From NCBI RefSeq assembly GCF_003938655.1, contig NZ_RJJT01000010.1, positions 186,001 through 250,000 of the forward strand: a stretch of DNA of 64,000 nucleotides, given 5' to 3'. The notes under the pieces are model-generated. The model saw nothing but the letters and a program-made list of their open reading frames with translations, had not been told where the DNA came from and searched no databases. Both the position numbers and the translations under genes were made by a program. This DNA is from Rhizobium pisi (GTDB lineage: Bacteria; Pseudomonadota; Alphaproteobacteria; Rhizobiales; Rhizobiaceae). Numbering within the stretch: position 1 is the stretch's first letter; each line of letters begins with the position of its first letter. Positions 8,743 through 17,852 of this stretch are shown piece by piece.

Positions 8743-8772
8743 CCAAGCGAAGAATTTTGCGTGGCGCAGATC

Positions 8773-9327
8773 TTATTCCGCAGCCGGTTCCGCTGCGGCT
8801 GCTGCTGCTTCCGCGGCGGCCTTTTCGGCAGCTGCCTTTGCTTCCGCAGCTTCGGCTGCTGCCTTTTCGGCGGCGAGCGCCTGGGCTGCTGCAACCTTTT
8901 CAGCTTCGATGCGTGCCTTTTCCTCAGCAATGGCGGCGCGCTCGGCGTCGTTGAGCTTGCGGGCGCGGACGCCGGTGTCTTCAACGATACGGGCGGACTT
9001 GCCGCGACGGTCGCGGAGGTAATAGAGCTTGGCGCGACGGACCTTACCGCGGCGAACGACGTCGACGCTTTCGATCATCGGCGAGTAGACGGGGAATACG
9101 CGCTCGACGCCTTCGCCGTAGGAGATCTTGCGGACCGTGAAGTTTTCCTGCAGGCCGCCGCCGGAGCGAGCGATGCAGACGCCTTCATAGGCCTGAACGC
9201 GGGTACGGTTGCCTTCCGTGACCTTCACGTTGACGCGGACGGTGTCGCCCGGGGAAAATTCGGGAAGGGTGCGCTTGGCTTCGATCTTGGCGGCCTGTTC
9301 GGCCTCAAGCTGCTGAATGATGTTCAT
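8773..9327 (-). CDS. rplS: 50S ribosomal protein L19 with long Ala/Glu-rich tail
   Basis: A 184-aa protein. Residues 1-115 are ordinary L19, which sits at the 30S-50S interface: [60 protein letters not shown] and [19 protein letters not shown]. Residues about 120-184 form an extension of repeated [13 protein letters not shown] units that should be a single charged helix, absent from the roughly 115-aa E. coli protein. The ATG at 9327 is the family start. It stands 211 bases after trmD and ends at a clear terminator, so it may be transcribed both with trmD and on its own. Confidence 0.96.
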   Translation of the reverse strand: MNIIQQLEAEQAAKIEAKRTLPEFSPGDTVRVNVKVTEGNRTRVQAYEGVCIARSGGGLQENFTVRKISYGEGVERVFPVYSPMIESVDVVRRGKVRRAKLYYLRDRRGKSARIVEDTGVRARKLNDAERAAIAEEKARIEAEKVAAAQALAAEKAAAEAAEAKAAAEKAAAEAAAAAAEPAAE

Positions 9328-9538
9328 CGTCTTAACCTTTGGTTCTTCTGAAACAGCCAGAGCGCTCTCACTGTCCTTCGGTCTCAAGCCTCCGGAGTTT
9401 GCCCTTGCAGGCGGGAGCGGATTCGCCATTCTTTGTTTACTGGCAGACGGGGATAACCCCATTTCCGCGTGCGCCAATACACCAAAGGCCAGGGCTTGTC
9501 ATCCCTCGCACGACATTTTTGTGAAAAGGGCGGTGAAA

Positions 9539-10240
9539 TCAGCCGTTTTTCTCAATTTTGGCGCTTTCGAGCAGATCCGGGCGCCGTTCTCGGGTCAGGC
9601 GCATCGCCTCTTCATGCCGCCATTTCTCGATAGCACCGTGATTGCCTGAGGTGAGGATCGGGGGAATCTCGCGGCCTTCCCACTCCTGCGGACGGGTATA
9701 GTGCGGATGCTCGAGCAGCCCGCCTTCAAAGCTTTCGTGCAGGCCGGAAAGATCGTTGCCCATCACACCAGGCAGGATGCGGATGATCGCATCGAGCAGG
9801 ATCAGCGCCGCCGGCTCGCCGCCTGACAGCACATAGTCGCCGATCGAAACCTCTTCCAGTCCGCGCGCCTCGATCACCCGCTGGTCGACGCCCTCGAAGC
9901 GGCCGCAGACGATGATGACGCCTTCGCCTGCCGCCAGCGCGCGCACGCGCTCCTGGGTCAGGGGCCGGCCGCGCGGGCTCATCAGCAGCCGTGGGCGGGC
10001 ATCGTTTTCCGAGGCGCTGTCGATCGCGCGGGCGAGAACGTCCGGTTTCAGCACCATGCCCGCGCCGCCGCCGGCCGGGGTGTCGTCGACGGTGCGGTGC
10101 CGATCGGTGGCGAAGTCGCGGATCTGAACCGCATCCAGCGACCATTGCCCGCGCTCCATCGCCTTGCCGGCGAGCGAGAAGCCCAGATGCCCCGGAAACA
10201 TCTCCGGATAGAGTGTCAGTACGCTCGCCCGGAAAGCCAT
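9539..10240 (-). CDS. trmD: tRNA (guanine-37-N1)-methyltransferase
   Basis: A 233-aa SPOUT methyltransferase that puts m1G at position 37 of tRNAs reading CNN codons, preventing +1 frameshifts. Motifs: [17 protein letters not shown] start, [41 protein letters not shown], and the trefoil-knot cofactor site [18 protein letters not shown]. Near the end is [17 protein letters not shown]. The ATG at 10240 lies four bases after the rimM stop, so translation is probably coupled. It is part of the classic rpsP-rimM-trmD-rplS block. Confidence 0.97.
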   Translation of the reverse strand: MAFRASVLTLYPEMFPGHLGFSLAGKAMERGQWSLDAVQIRDFATDRHRTVDDTPAGGGAGMVLKPDVLARAIDSASENDARPRLLMSPRGRPLTQERVRALAAGEGVIIVCGRFEGVDQRVIEARGLEEVSIGDYVLSGGEPAALILLDAIIRILPGVMGNDLSGLHESFEGGLLEHPHYTRPQEWEGREIPPILTSGNHGAIEKWRHEEAMRLTRERRPDLLESAKIEKNG

Positions 10241-10244
10241 GGCG

Positions 10245-10814
10245 TCACTTCTTCTTTTTCGGCTTGTCCGGCGTGAATTTCGGAGCTTCTTCCGGATCAT
10301 CGACCAGCCCAGCCGCCAGCGGATCGATCAGCAGCGTGCCGGCTTCGAGGTCGATTTCCAGCACCGAAGCTTCCGAAAAGGGGATCAGTACCGGGCGCTT
10401 GCCCGGGCCTTTGAGCTCCAGGAGATCGCCGGCGCCGAAATCGAAAACGCCGGTGACCGTGCCGTAGCTGACGCCCTTGTCGTCCCGCGCTTCCAGCCCT
10501 TCGAGATCGGCATAGTAGAACTCGTCGTCCTCCAGCTCCTCGTCGGGCAGGTTGTCGCGTTCGATATAGAGTTCCAGCCCGTTCAGCGCCTCGGCGGCAT
10601 TGCGGTCGTTGATGCCGCGGAAACGGACGACGACCATATTCTTCATCTCGCGGATTTCGAGGATTTCGAAGCTGCGACCGTCCATGCTGTGGAGATGGCC
10701 GTAGTCGCCAAGCGCAGCCGGATCGGCCGTGTAGGCCTTGGCGCGCACTTCGCCGCGCAGGCCCTGCGCGCCGCCGATCGTCGCCATCAGAACGGGGTTT
10801 TCAAGCTTTGTCAT
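10245..10814 (-). CDS. rimM: Ribosome maturation factor RimM
   Basis: A 189-aa 16S rRNA-processing factor that binds S19 and helps 30S head assembly. N-terminal beta-barrel: [21 protein letters not shown] and [20 protein letters not shown]; then the PRC-barrel domain with [30 protein letters not shown] and [10 protein letters not shown]. It ends in a lysine tract (PDKPKKKK). I chose ATG 10814 because AAGGA sits just upstream; an ATG four codons earlier (10826) would place that sequence inside the gene. A terminator hairpin lies between rpsP and this gene, so it may have its own promoter in the 118-base gap. Confidence 0.95.
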   Translation of the reverse strand: MTKLENPVLMATIGGAQGLRGEVRAKAYTADPAALGDYGHLHSMDGRSFEILEIREMKNMVVVRFRGINDRNAAEALNGLELYIERDNLPDEELEDDEFYYADLEGLEARDDKGVSYGTVTGVFDFGAGDLLELKGPGKRPVLIPFSEASVLEIDLEAGTLLIDPLAAGLVDDPEEAPKFTPDKPKKKK

Positions 10815-10876
10815 GGGTTCCTTCATGTGAAGCCGGAAAAGACAGGCTTCTCATAAACGAAGTGCGGGCGATTGGA

Positions 10877-10910
10877 AACGAAAACGGGCGGCATGTTGCC
10901 ATGCCGCCCG
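10877..10910 (-). terminator. Rho-independent terminator of rpsP
   Basis: Perfect 10-bp arms CGGGCGGCAT (10885-10894) and ATGCCGCCCG (10901-10910) with a 6-base loop; on the minus strand the stem is followed by TTTTCGTT. It splits rpsP from rimM. Confidence 0.85.
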
Positions 10911-10932
10911 GTCCAATAAGGGGATATCCCGA

Positions 10933-11301
10933 TTATTCCGCTGCGTCGGCAGCAGCAGCGGCGTCGGCCGCCTTCTGAGCCTTCTCGGCAGCGCGTTCCT
11001 GGGCGCGCTTGCCCGGCTTTGCCTTGATCGGGTTGTTCTTGGTTTCGCGCTTGGCAACGCCGGCTTCGTCGAGGAAGCGCAGAACGCGGTCGGTCGGCTG
11101 GGCGCCGTTTTCGATCCAGTGCTTGATGCGCTCGGCGTTCAGCTGAACGCGCTTCTCGTCATCCTTGGCAAGCATCGGGTTCCACGAGCCGAGGTTTTCG
11201 AGGAAGCGGCCGTCACGCGGGCTGCGCGCATCGGCGAGAACGACGTGGTAGTACGGGCGCTTCTTGGAGCCACCGCGGGCGAGACGAATTTTCAGTGCCA
11301 T
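10933..11301 (-). CDS. rpsP: 30S ribosomal protein S16
   Basis: A 122-aa S16. The conserved core runs from [21 protein letters not shown] through [19 protein letters not shown] and [21 protein letters not shown]. After about residue 85 it has a Lys/Ala-rich extension ending in AADAAE, longer than the roughly 82-aa E. coli protein and similar in character to the L19 tail here. The ATG at 11301 is the family start. It follows the chorismate mutase gene by 49 bases and ends at a strong terminator. Confidence 0.97.
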   Translation of the reverse strand: MALKIRLARGGSKKRPYYHVVLADARSPRDGRFLENLGSWNPMLAKDDEKRVQLNAERIKHWIENGAQPTDRVLRFLDEAGVAKRETKNNPIKAKPGKRAQERAAEKAQKAADAAAAADAAE

Positions 11302-11350
11302 GTTCTTTACTCCTTAGGCTTTTCTTGACCGCTTCGTGAGGCGGTAACGG

Positions 11351-11671
11351 TTATCGGGCAGCGGCGCTCTGTTCAGCGTGATCCGCAGCGATCTGCTCAT
11401 GATGCCGGATGACTTCCTTGATGACGAAGTTCAGGAACTTCTCGGCGAAATCCGGGTCCAGATGCGCATCTTCGGCAAGCTGACGAAGACGAGCGATCTG
11501 GTATTCCTCGCGCGCCGGATCGGCCGGCGGCAACTTGTACTTAGCCTTCAGCACGCCGACCTCTTTGGTGCAGCGGAAGCGTTCGGCCAGAATGTGGACG
11601 AGCGCCGCATCGATATTGTCGATCGACTGGCGGTAGCTCGAAAGCTGGGCTTTGACGTCTGGATCAATCAT
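11351..11671 (-). CDS. Chorismate mutase (AroQ class)
   Basis: A 106-aa monofunctional, all-helical AroQ-type chorismate mutase, converting chorismate to prephenate on the way to Phe and Tyr. Active-site features: SYRQSIDNIDAALVHILAERF (Arg near the start), the Lys in EVGVLKAKYKLPPADPAREE, and FAEKFLNFVIKEVIRHHEQI at the end. The ATG at 11671 gives MIDPDVKAQLSSYR; an open frame continues into ffh sequence upstream without similarity. It lies 16 bases after ffh and 49 bases before rpsP, an arrangement conserved in rhizobia. Confidence 0.9.
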   Translation of the reverse strand: MIDPDVKAQLSSYRQSIDNIDAALVHILAERFRCTKEVGVLKAKYKLPPADPAREEYQIARLRQLAEDAHLDPDFAEKFLNFVIKEVIRHHEQIAADHAEQSAAAR

Positions 11672-11687
11672 GGGGCAGGCGATCCTT

Positions 11688-13277
11688 TCACTTCTTCTTG
11701 GGCAATCCGGGCAGGCCCGGGAAACCACCACCGAGGCCCGGCAGCTTTGCGCCGCCAAGACCGGGCAATCCGCCCGGCAAGCCTCCGCCTAGACCGGGCA
11801 TACCCCCACCCGGCTTTCCGAGACCCGCGGCTTCCGCCTGCTTCTGCAGCGCTTCAAGCTGCTTCGGGTCGATATTCGAGAGATCGGGCATGCCGCCACC
11901 CATGCCGCCTAGGCCGCCGCCGAGCCCCATCTTACTGGCAAGGCCGCCCATCATCTGCTTCATCATGCCGCCTTTGCCCTTGCCACCCATCATCTTCATC
12001 ATGTCCGCCATCTGGCGGTGCATCTTCAGAAGTTTGTTGATGGCGGCGGCATCGGTGCCGGAGCCGGCGGCGATACGCTTCTTGCGCGAATGCTTGAGCA
12101 GGTCAGGATTGGCGCGCTCGGCTTTGGTCATCGACTGGATGATGGCGATCTGGCGGCCGAAAAGCTTGTCGTCGAGGCCGGCTGCGGCCATCTTGTCCTT
12201 CATGCCTGACATACCCGGCATCATGCCCATGATGCCGCCCATGCCGCCCATCTTCTGCATCTGGCGCAGCTGGTCGGCGAGGTCGTCAAGGTCGAACTTG
12301 CCCTTCGCCATCTTGGCCGCCATGGCGGCGGCTTTTTCGGCGTCGATATTCTCCGCCGCGCGCTCGACGAGCGAGACGATGTCGCCCATGCCCAGGATGC
12401 GGTCGGCGATGCGACGAGGATGGAATTCCTCGAGCTCGCTCATCTTCTCGCCGACACCGATCAGCTTGATCGGCTTGCCGGTGACGGCGCGCATCGAAAG
12501 GGCCGCACCGCCGCGGCCGTCGCCGTCCATGCGGGTCAGAACGAGACCGGTGATGCCGACGCGTTCGTCGAAGTTGCGGGCGAGGTTGACGGCATCCTGA
12601 CCGGTGAGGCTGTCGGCGACCAGCAGGATTTCATGCGGATTCGAGCGCTTCTTGATGTCGGCCATCTCGACCATCAAGGGCTCGTCGATATGCGTACGGC
12701 CGGCGGTATCGAGGATGACGACGTCATGGCCGCCAAGCTTGGCCGCTTGCACGGCCCGGGCGGCGATATCGGTCGGAGACTGGCCTGCGATGATCGGCAG
12801 CGTGTCGATGCTGGCCTGCGCGCCAAGCTGGCGAAGCTGCTCCTGTGCTGCCGGACGACGCGTATCGAGCGACGCCATCAGCACTTTCTTCTTGTCGCGT
12901 GTCGACAGGCGGTTGGCGATCTTGGCCGTCGTCGTCGTCTTGCCGGAGCCCTGCAGGCCGACCATCATGACGACGACGGGGGCCGGTGCATGCAGGTCGA
13001 TGCCGACACCTTCGCCGCCCAGCATCTCGATCAGTTCGTCATGGACGATCTTGACGACCATCTGGCCGGGCTTGATCGACTTCAGGATCTCAGCGCCGAC
13101 GGCTTTTTCCCGCACGCGGTCGGTGAAGGAGCGCACGACGTCGAGCGCGACGTCGGCTTCCAGCAACGCACGGCGAACCTCACGCAACGCTGCGGAAACA
13201 TCGGCTTCCGAAAGCGCGCCACGGCCTGTCAGTCCATTCAGAATGGATCCAAGACGGTCCTGGAGGTTTTCAAACAT
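11688..13277 (-). CDS. ffh: Signal recognition particle GTPase
   Basis: A 529-aa SRP54 homologue that binds 4.5S RNA and signal sequences and docks on FtsY. N domain from MFENLQDRLGSILNGLTGRG; G domain with GLQGSGKTTTTAKIA (P loop), DTRRPAAQEQLRQL, DTAGRTHIDE and TRMDGDGRGGAAL; M domain, about residues 300-440, very rich in Met and ending with NPDLLKHSRKKRIAAGSG for RNA binding. The last 75 or so residues are an unusual Gly/Leu/Pro-rich tail (PGLGGGLPGGLPGLGG). The ATG at 13277 is the family start. It heads the ffh - chorismate mutase - rpsP unit. Confidence 0.97.
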   Translation of the reverse strand: MFENLQDRLGSILNGLTGRGALSEADVSAALREVRRALLEADVALDVVRSFTDRVREKAVGAEILKSIKPGQMVVKIVHDELIEMLGGEGVGIDLHAPAPVVVMMVGLQGSGKTTTTAKIANRLSTRDKKKVLMASLDTRRPAAQEQLRQLGAQASIDTLPIIAGQSPTDIAARAVQAAKLGGHDVVILDTAGRTHIDEPLMVEMADIKKRSNPHEILLVADSLTGQDAVNLARNFDERVGITGLVLTRMDGDGRGGAALSMRAVTGKPIKLIGVGEKMSELEEFHPRRIADRILGMGDIVSLVERAAENIDAEKAAAMAAKMAKGKFDLDDLADQLRQMQKMGGMGGIMGMMPGMSGMKDKMAAAGLDDKLFGRQIAIIQSMTKAERANPDLLKHSRKKRIAAGSGTDAAAINKLLKMHRQMADMMKMMGGKGKGGMMKQMMGGLASKMGLGGGLGGMGGGMPDLSNIDPKQLEALQKQAEAAGLGKPGGGMPGLGGGLPGGLPGLGGAKLPGLGGGFPGLPGLPKKK

Positions 13278-13700
13278 CGGCTCTTCCTTGATACGTTTCG
13301 GGCGGGTTCGATATGCCCGGAAACGTCGTGCTTTTCCTTGACGAAAACAAGACGCAAAGCCAAAAAGCACCCGAGGGCGCATCGCGCTGTCGGGTGTTGA
13401 CCTCCGGGATCTCAAGGTCCCGGTCGGCGGCTCGGAGTCATGCGGCTCGTCGCGGATTGGGCGCGATAAACAGGAAAGCAATGGGAAAGTCAAGGCGAAT
13501 GCGCGGAATGACCGCGCTGCAGGCTTTCCAGAAGCCGCGCGACGTGGCGCGAACAGTTAAAAATTCCGGCCGCCAGTCCAAATTCGCTATAGAGGCCAGT
13601 TGCAAAATATTCCACTTATGATTCTACTTTCTATTCAAGTGCATCCTGTAAAATGATTCGTAAATATCCTTGATGCCGAATGATTCGGCGGAGATATCGA
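13278..13700. other. Intergenic gap between divergent ffh and the 67-aa gene
   Basis: A 423-base gap. It must hold the ffh promoter (see 13465-13494) and that of the small gene. It also has a dyad CCGGGATCTCAAGGTCCCGG near 13407-13427. An open frame on the plus strand at 13313-13621 has no family features and lacks a good ribosome-binding site, so I do not call it. I see no 4.5S RNA here. Confidence 0.5.
13465..13494 (-). promoter_or_regulatory. Candidate sigma-70 promoter for ffh
   Basis: On the minus strand CTTGAC (13494-13489) is followed after 18 bases by TTTATC (13470-13465). CTTGAC is the favoured -35 in rhizobial housekeeping promoters. It lies about 190 bases upstream of the ffh start. 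This is a motif match only. Confidence 0.4.
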
Positions 13701-13904
13701 ATGATAAAGCCTGATATTGAGAGCTGGGCGCTGGCGCGGGCTCATCATATTGTCCTGAATGAAGGCCTGAACCTTGCAAAGGCGGCACAGGACCTGGACC
13801 GCAAACGGTCCCGCTCCCTGGTCTACGAGCTGAGAAAAGTCATCACCGCCGCGATCGTCGAAGCCCATGCGGCATCGTTCAATGCCGACGGTACGCAGCG
13901 CTAA
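13701..13904 (+). CDS. Small conserved-looking protein of unknown function
   Basis: A 67-aa protein, not recognised. It reads as one soluble, charged, mostly helical unit: MIKPDIESWALARAHHIV, then LNLAKAAQDLDRKRSRSLVYE and a helix ending in IVEAHAASF. The middle resembles a short helix-turn-helix-like segment, but this is weak. The ATG at 13701 is preceded by CGGAG at a good distance. It stands alone between divergent ffh and co-oriented dapF, and its codon use resembles its neighbours, which supports a real gene. Confidence 0.55.
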   Translation: MIKPDIESWALARAHHIVLNEGLNLAKAAQDLDRKRSRSLVYELRKVITAAIVEAHAASFNADGTQR

Positions 13905-14015
13905 AAGCCGCACAGCCTCGAGGGTTGGTCTTCGCAACCCACGCCTGGCACTCACCCACTGGTAATTCCCACGCATTTCCGCCATATACACCGGAAAAGC
14001 AGACGGAATGATATC

Positions 14016-14921
14016 ATGAGCGCAACGGTCGAATTCGCGAGGATGAACGGGCTTGGCAACAAGATCCTGGTCGTCGACATGCGCGGGCGGCCGGACAAGG
14101 TGACGCCTGCGGCGGCGATCGCGCTCAATGCCGATCCGCAGACCGAGTTCGACCAGATCATGGCGATCCATGATCCGAAGGCCGAAGGCACGGATGCCTT
14201 CATCGATATCCTGAATTCCGACGGCTCGAAGGCGCAGGCCTGCGGCAACGGCACGCGCTGCGTCGTGCAGGCGCTTGCCGCCGAAACCGGCAAGAAGGTT
14301 TTCACCTTCCAGACGGTCGCGGGCATCCTCAATGCGGTCGAGCACGAGGACGGGACGATCTCTGTCGATATGGGCCGGCCGGTCTTCGATTGGAACAAGA
14401 TCCCGCTGGCGGAAGAATTCCACGACACCAGCCGCATCGAGCTGCAGATCGGCCCGATCGACGATCCGGTGCTGCATTCGCCGTCCGCCATGTCGATGGG
14501 CAATCCGCATGCAATCTTCTGGGTGGACCGGGACGTGATGTCCTACGATCTCGCCCGCTTCGGGCCGCTGCTCGAAAACCATCCGATGTTTCCGGAGCGC
14601 GCCAATATCACCCTGGCGCAGGTGACGTCGCCGACCTCGGTGACGACGCGGACCTGGGAGCGCGGCGCGGGGCTGACGCTCGCCTGCGGCTCGGCCGCCT
14701 GTTCCGCTGCCGTCAGTGCTGCACGCACCGGCCGCACAGGCCGCGAGGTGACGATCAATGTGGCGAGCGCAAGGCCTCCGGCCACGCTTTCCATCGAATG
14801 GCGCGAGCGCGACGACCACGTCATCATGACCGGCCCGGCCGAATGGGAATGGTCCGGCCGGCTCGATCCTTCGACCGGTCTTTGGTCGCGCGATGGTACC
14901 CGAGAGGCGGGGGCGCAGTGA
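14016..14921 (+). CDS. dapF: Diaminopimelate epimerase
   Basis: A 301-aa cofactor-independent epimerase turning LL- into meso-diaminopimelate for lysine and peptidoglycan. The two catalytic cysteines are in [11 protein letters not shown] and [10 protein letters not shown]. Other marks: [41 protein letters not shown] and the closing [13 protein letters not shown]. The ATG at 14016 gives a normal start. Its stop overlaps the mtaB GTG start (GTGA), so the two are translationally coupled; ftsY follows. dapF-mtaB-ftsY-ispZ is a known alphaproteobacterial order. Confidence 0.97.
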   Translation: MSATVEFARMNGLGNKILVVDMRGRPDKVTPAAAIALNADPQTEFDQIMAIHDPKAEGTDAFIDILNSDGSKAQACGNGTRCVVQALAAETGKKVFTFQTVAGILNAVEHEDGTISVDMGRPVFDWNKIPLAEEFHDTSRIELQIGPIDDPVLHSPSAMSMGNPHAIFWVDRDVMSYDLARFGPLLENHPMFPERANITLAQVTSPTSVTTRTWERGAGLTLACGSAACSAAVSAARTGRTGREVTINVASARPPATLSIEWRERDDHVIMTGPAEWEWSGRLDPSTGLWSRDGTREAGAQ

Positions 14922-16189
14922 GCGGCATCGAGGTCATTACCTTCGGCTGCCGCCTCAACACATATGAATCCGAAGTGATGAAGGCGCAGGCCGAGAAGGC
15001 GGGGCTCAACAACGCCATCCTGGTCAATACCTGTGCCGTAACAGGCGAGGCCGTGCGCCAGGCCCGCCAGGCGATCCGCCGCGCGCGGCGCGACAATCCG
15101 CATGCCCGCATCATCGTCACCGGCTGCGCCGCGCAGACGGAGAAGCAGACTTTCGCTGAAATGGCAGAGGTCGACGCCGTGCTCGGCAACGAGGAGAAGC
15201 TGACAAGCGCTTCCTATCGCAGCCTGCCGGATTTCGGCGTTTCGGCCGAAGAGAAGCTCCGCGTCAACGATATCATGAGCGTCAAGGCGACGGCGCCGCA
15301 GATGGTCAAGCACATTGACGGCCATGTGCGCGCCTTCATCCAGGTGCAGAACGGCTGCGACCACCGCTGCACCTTCTGCATTATCCCCTATGGCCGCGGC
15401 AATTCCCGCTCCGTGCCGATGGGGGCTGTCGTCGACCAGGCCCGCAGACTTGCCGACAGCGGTTATCGCGAGATCGTGCTGACCGGCGTCGACGCCACCA
15501 GCTATGGCGTCGATCTGCCGGGCGGGCCGACGCTCGGCTTTCTGGCGAAGACGCTGCTGAAGCATATCCCCGATATCCGCCGCCTCAGGCTTTCTTCGAT
15601 CGACAGCATCGAGGCCGACGCCCATCTGATGGATCTGATCGCCGACGAACCCCGCTTCATGCCGCATCTGCATTTGTCGCTGCAGCATGGCGACGATATG
15701 ATCCTCAAGCGCATGAAGCGCCGGCATTTACGTGCCGATGCGCTGCGTTTCATCGAGGAGGCGCGCCGGCTTCGCCCCGAGATGAGCTTCGGCGCTGATA
15801 TGATCGCCGGCTTCCCCACAGAAACCGAAGAGATGTTCGATAATGCCGTGCGACTGGCCGAAGAGGCCGATATCGCGCATCTGCACGTCTTTCCCTACAG
15901 CCCGCGCCCCGGCACGCCGGCAGCCCGCATGCCGCAGCTCGACCGGTCGCTCGTCAAGGATCGCGCCGCAAGGCTGCGCGCCATTGGACACGGGCTGCAT
16001 CAGTCCCATCTCGATCGCATGGTCGGAACCCGGCAATGGCTGCTTGTCGAAAACAACGGCCTGGCGCATACGGAAAACTTCACGCTGGTCGCAGCCGCCG
16101 GGCTTCGTCCCGGCGAACTTGTGCCGGCCACGATCACCGGCCACAATGGCAAGCATCTCGACATGCAATTGACGGCCGCAGCGGCCTGA
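14918..16189 (+). CDS. mtaB: tRNA ms2t6A37 methylthiotransferase MtaB
   Basis: A 423-aa radical-SAM methylthiotransferase that adds a methylthio group to t6A37 of tRNA. N-terminal UPF0004 domain with three cluster cysteines (TFGCRLN, VNTCAVT, VTGCAAQ); radical SAM motif [17 protein letters not shown]; then DVTSYG-like [23 protein letters not shown] and [11 protein letters not shown]-terminal TRAM-like region. I chose GTG 14918, overlapping the dapF stop, because [19 protein letters not shown] matches family starts. The frame is open back to 14390 only as a shadow of dapF. TsaD, which makes its t6A substrate, is encoded at 59837. Confidence 0.95.
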   Translation: MSGIEVITFGCRLNTYESEVMKAQAEKAGLNNAILVNTCAVTGEAVRQARQAIRRARRDNPHARIIVTGCAAQTEKQTFAEMAEVDAVLGNEEKLTSASYRSLPDFGVSAEEKLRVNDIMSVKATAPQMVKHIDGHVRAFIQVQNGCDHRCTFCIIPYGRGNSRSVPMGAVVDQARRLADSGYREIVLTGVDATSYGVDLPGGPTLGFLAKTLLKHIPDIRRLRLSSIDSIEADAHLMDLIADEPRFMPHLHLSLQHGDDMILKRMKRRHLRADALRFIEEARRLRPEMSFGADMIAGFPTETEEMFDNAVRLAEEADIAHLHVFPYSPRPGTPAARMPQLDRSLVKDRAARLRAIGHGLHQSHLDRMVGTRQWLLVENNGLAHTENFTLVAAAGLRPGELVPATITGHNGKHLDMQLTAAAA

Positions 16190-16205
16190 CTTTCACGGAA
16201 TCCCC

Positions 16206-17777
16206 ATGGCGCTCAGTTTCATCAAAAAGGTCTTCACCTTCGGCAAGGACAAGCCGGCGGGGACGAGTGCCGTGGAGGTCGAGCTGGAACAGCGGTTGCA
16301 GGACGAAGCTCTGCCGATCGCCGCGGATCCCGTTCTGCCTGAAGAAATGGACACGGCCGGCGGCCCGGCTCCGGATGTCGGCGAGGGTGGGGTCGAGGCG
16401 CCTATCGCCGAAGATGATGCGGAACCCGCAATCCTGCCGGCCGTCGACCAACTGAGCGACATGGGTGTCGTGCCGCTTTTATTGCTGGAAGCCGAGGCGG
16501 CAGCGGAGGCGCAGACCGAAATTCAGGCACCGGTCGAACCCGTTGCCGAAATACCCCCCTCTGTCCCTTCCGAACGTCTCCTCCACAAGGGGGGGGATCA
16601 TTTGGAGACCGATGCGCCGGAACAGCCGGATGACCTCGAAGACATCATTGAAAAGCTTACGGAAGAGATTCCGACTGAGAGTGATGCAGAGCTGAATTCG
16701 CCCGCCCAGCCAATCTCCCCACCTGTGGGGGAGATGCCCGGCAGGGCAGAGGGGGGTAGCCCCACAGCAGAATCGGAGACCCGCTCTCCCGCCCTCCCCA
16801 AAGGTTTCGCCACCGGCCCGAAGATCGCCGAACCGGAGCCCGTTGCCCCGCAGCCGAGGCTCAGCTGGTTCCAGCGCCTGCGCAATGGGCTGGCGCGTAC
16901 GTCCTCGCAGCTGACCAGCCAGATCACCGCGCTCTTTACCAAGCGCAAACTCGACGACGAGACGCTGCAGGATCTCGAAGACCTGCTGATCCAGGCTGAT
17001 CTCGGCGTTGAGACTGCGCTGCGCGTCACCGATACGCTGGCTTCCGAGCGCTACGGCAAGGACGTGACCGGCGAGGATGTTAGCCGGATCATGGCGGCCG
17101 AAATTGCCAAGGTCCTGAAACCGGTCGCCAGGCCGCTGCAGCTCGACCTGTCGCACAAGCCGCATGTCATCCTCGTCGTCGGCGTCAACGGCACCGGCAA
17201 GACGACGACGATCGGCAAGCTTGCAGCGAAACTCTCTGGCGCCGGACTGAAGGTGATGCTGGCCGCCGGCGACACCTTCCGCGCGGCGGCGATCGAGCAG
17301 CTGAAAATTTGGGCCGACCGGACGAATTCCGAATTTATTGGCACCAAGCTCGGCGCCGATGCCGCCGGCCTTGCCTATGATGCCTTCGAACAGGCGAAGG
17401 CGAAAAAATGCGACGTGCTGATCGTCGATACCGCCGGCCGCCTGCAGAACAAGGCCGAGCTGATGGCCGAACTCGAGAAGATCGTACGCGTGCTCGGCAA
17501 GCTCGATCCGGATGCGCCGCATACCGTGCTGCAGACGCTCGACGCCACGACGGGACAGAATGCGCTGAGTCAGGTCGAGATCTTCCGCAATATCGCCGGC
17601 GTCAACGGGCTGATCATGACCAAGCTCGACGGCACGGCGCGCGGCGGTATCCTCGTCGCCATTTCCGCCAAGCACAAGCTGCCGGTCTATTTCATCGGCG
17701 TTGGCGAGGGTGTCGACGACCTGGAGCCGTTCGAGGCCGAGGATTTCGCCCATGCCATTGCCGGACTTGGGCAATGA
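16206..17777 (+). CDS. ftsY: SRP receptor GTPase FtsY with repeat-containing acidic N-terminus
   Basis: A 523-aa SRP receptor, partner of Ffh. Residues 1-220 form an acidic, proline-rich membrane-association (A) region; the NG domain begins near WFQRLRNGLARTSSQL. GTPase motifs: GVNGTGKTTTIGKLA, AAGDTFRAAAIEQL, DTAGRLQNKAELM and TKLDGTARGG. Within the A region, residues about 116-132 (IPPSVPSERLLHKGG) and 170-185 (ISPPVGEMPGRAEGG) are encoded by two palindromic-repeat copies in opposite orientation (16552-16598, 16713-16758), both kept in frame. The ATG at 16206 follows mtaB by 16 bases. Confidence 0.96.
   Translation: MALSFIKKVFTFGKDKPAGTSAVEVELEQRLQDEALPIAADPVLPEEMDTAGGPAPDVGEGGVEAPIAEDDAEPAILPAVDQLSDMGVVPLLLLEAEAAAEAQTEIQAPVEPVAEIPPSVPSERLLHKGGDHLETDAPEQPDDLEDIIEKLTEEIPTESDAELNSPAQPISPPVGEMPGRAEGGSPTAESETRSPALPKGFATGPKIAEPEPVAPQPRLSWFQRLRNGLARTSSQLTSQITALFTKRKLDDETLQDLEDLLIQADLGVETALRVTDTLASERYGKDVTGEDVSRIMAAEIAKVLKPVARPLQLDLSHKPHVILVVGVNGTGKTTTIGKLAAKLSGAGLKVMLAAGDTFRAAAIEQLKIWADRTNSEFIGTKLGADAAGLAYDAFEQAKAKKCDVLIVDTAGRLQNKAELMAELEKIVRVLGKLDPDAPHTVLQTLDATTGQNALSQVEIFRNIAGVNGLIMTKLDGTARGGILVAISAKHKLPVYFIGVGEGVDDLEPFEAEDFAHAIAGLGQ
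16552..16598 (-). repeat. Palindromic repeat (family B) inside ftsY, copy 1
   Basis: Starts TACCCCCCTCTGTCCC and ends CACAAGGGGGGG. It resembles the reverse complement of copy 2 along its length. C-rich and G-rich ends can pair. It is translated in frame as FtsY residues about 116-132. Confidence 0.7.
16713..16758 (+). repeat. Palindromic repeat (family B) inside ftsY, copy 2
   Basis: ATCTCCCCACCTGTGGGGGA followed by GATGCCCGGCAGGGCAGAGG and a G-run. It has two internal stems: CTCCCCAC/GTGGGGGAG and TGCCCGG/CAGGGCA. This is the form of repeat often seen between rhizobial genes, here translated in frame as FtsY residues about 170-185. Confidence 0.75.
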
Positions 17778-17852
17778 TGCCACAGATATGCCGCCGAAAG
17801 CCTGCAAGGCACGGCAGAAGCAGGTTCCAGGAATAGCAGGTTTGAAGAACGC

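Noticed and set aside
8628..8984. N-terminal extension of the amino-acid binding protein
   Set aside because: It is an out-of-frame reading of the alanine-rich rplS tail and its terminator; the signal peptide starts at 8627.
13278..13500. Possible 4.5S SRP RNA next to ffh
   Set aside because: The conserved GGAAGGAAGCAGCC-type loop is absent on both strands of the gap.
13313..13621. 102-codon plus-strand frame upstream of ffh
   Set aside because: No ribosome-binding site, Arg/Ser-rich shadow-like composition, and it covers the probable ffh promoter.
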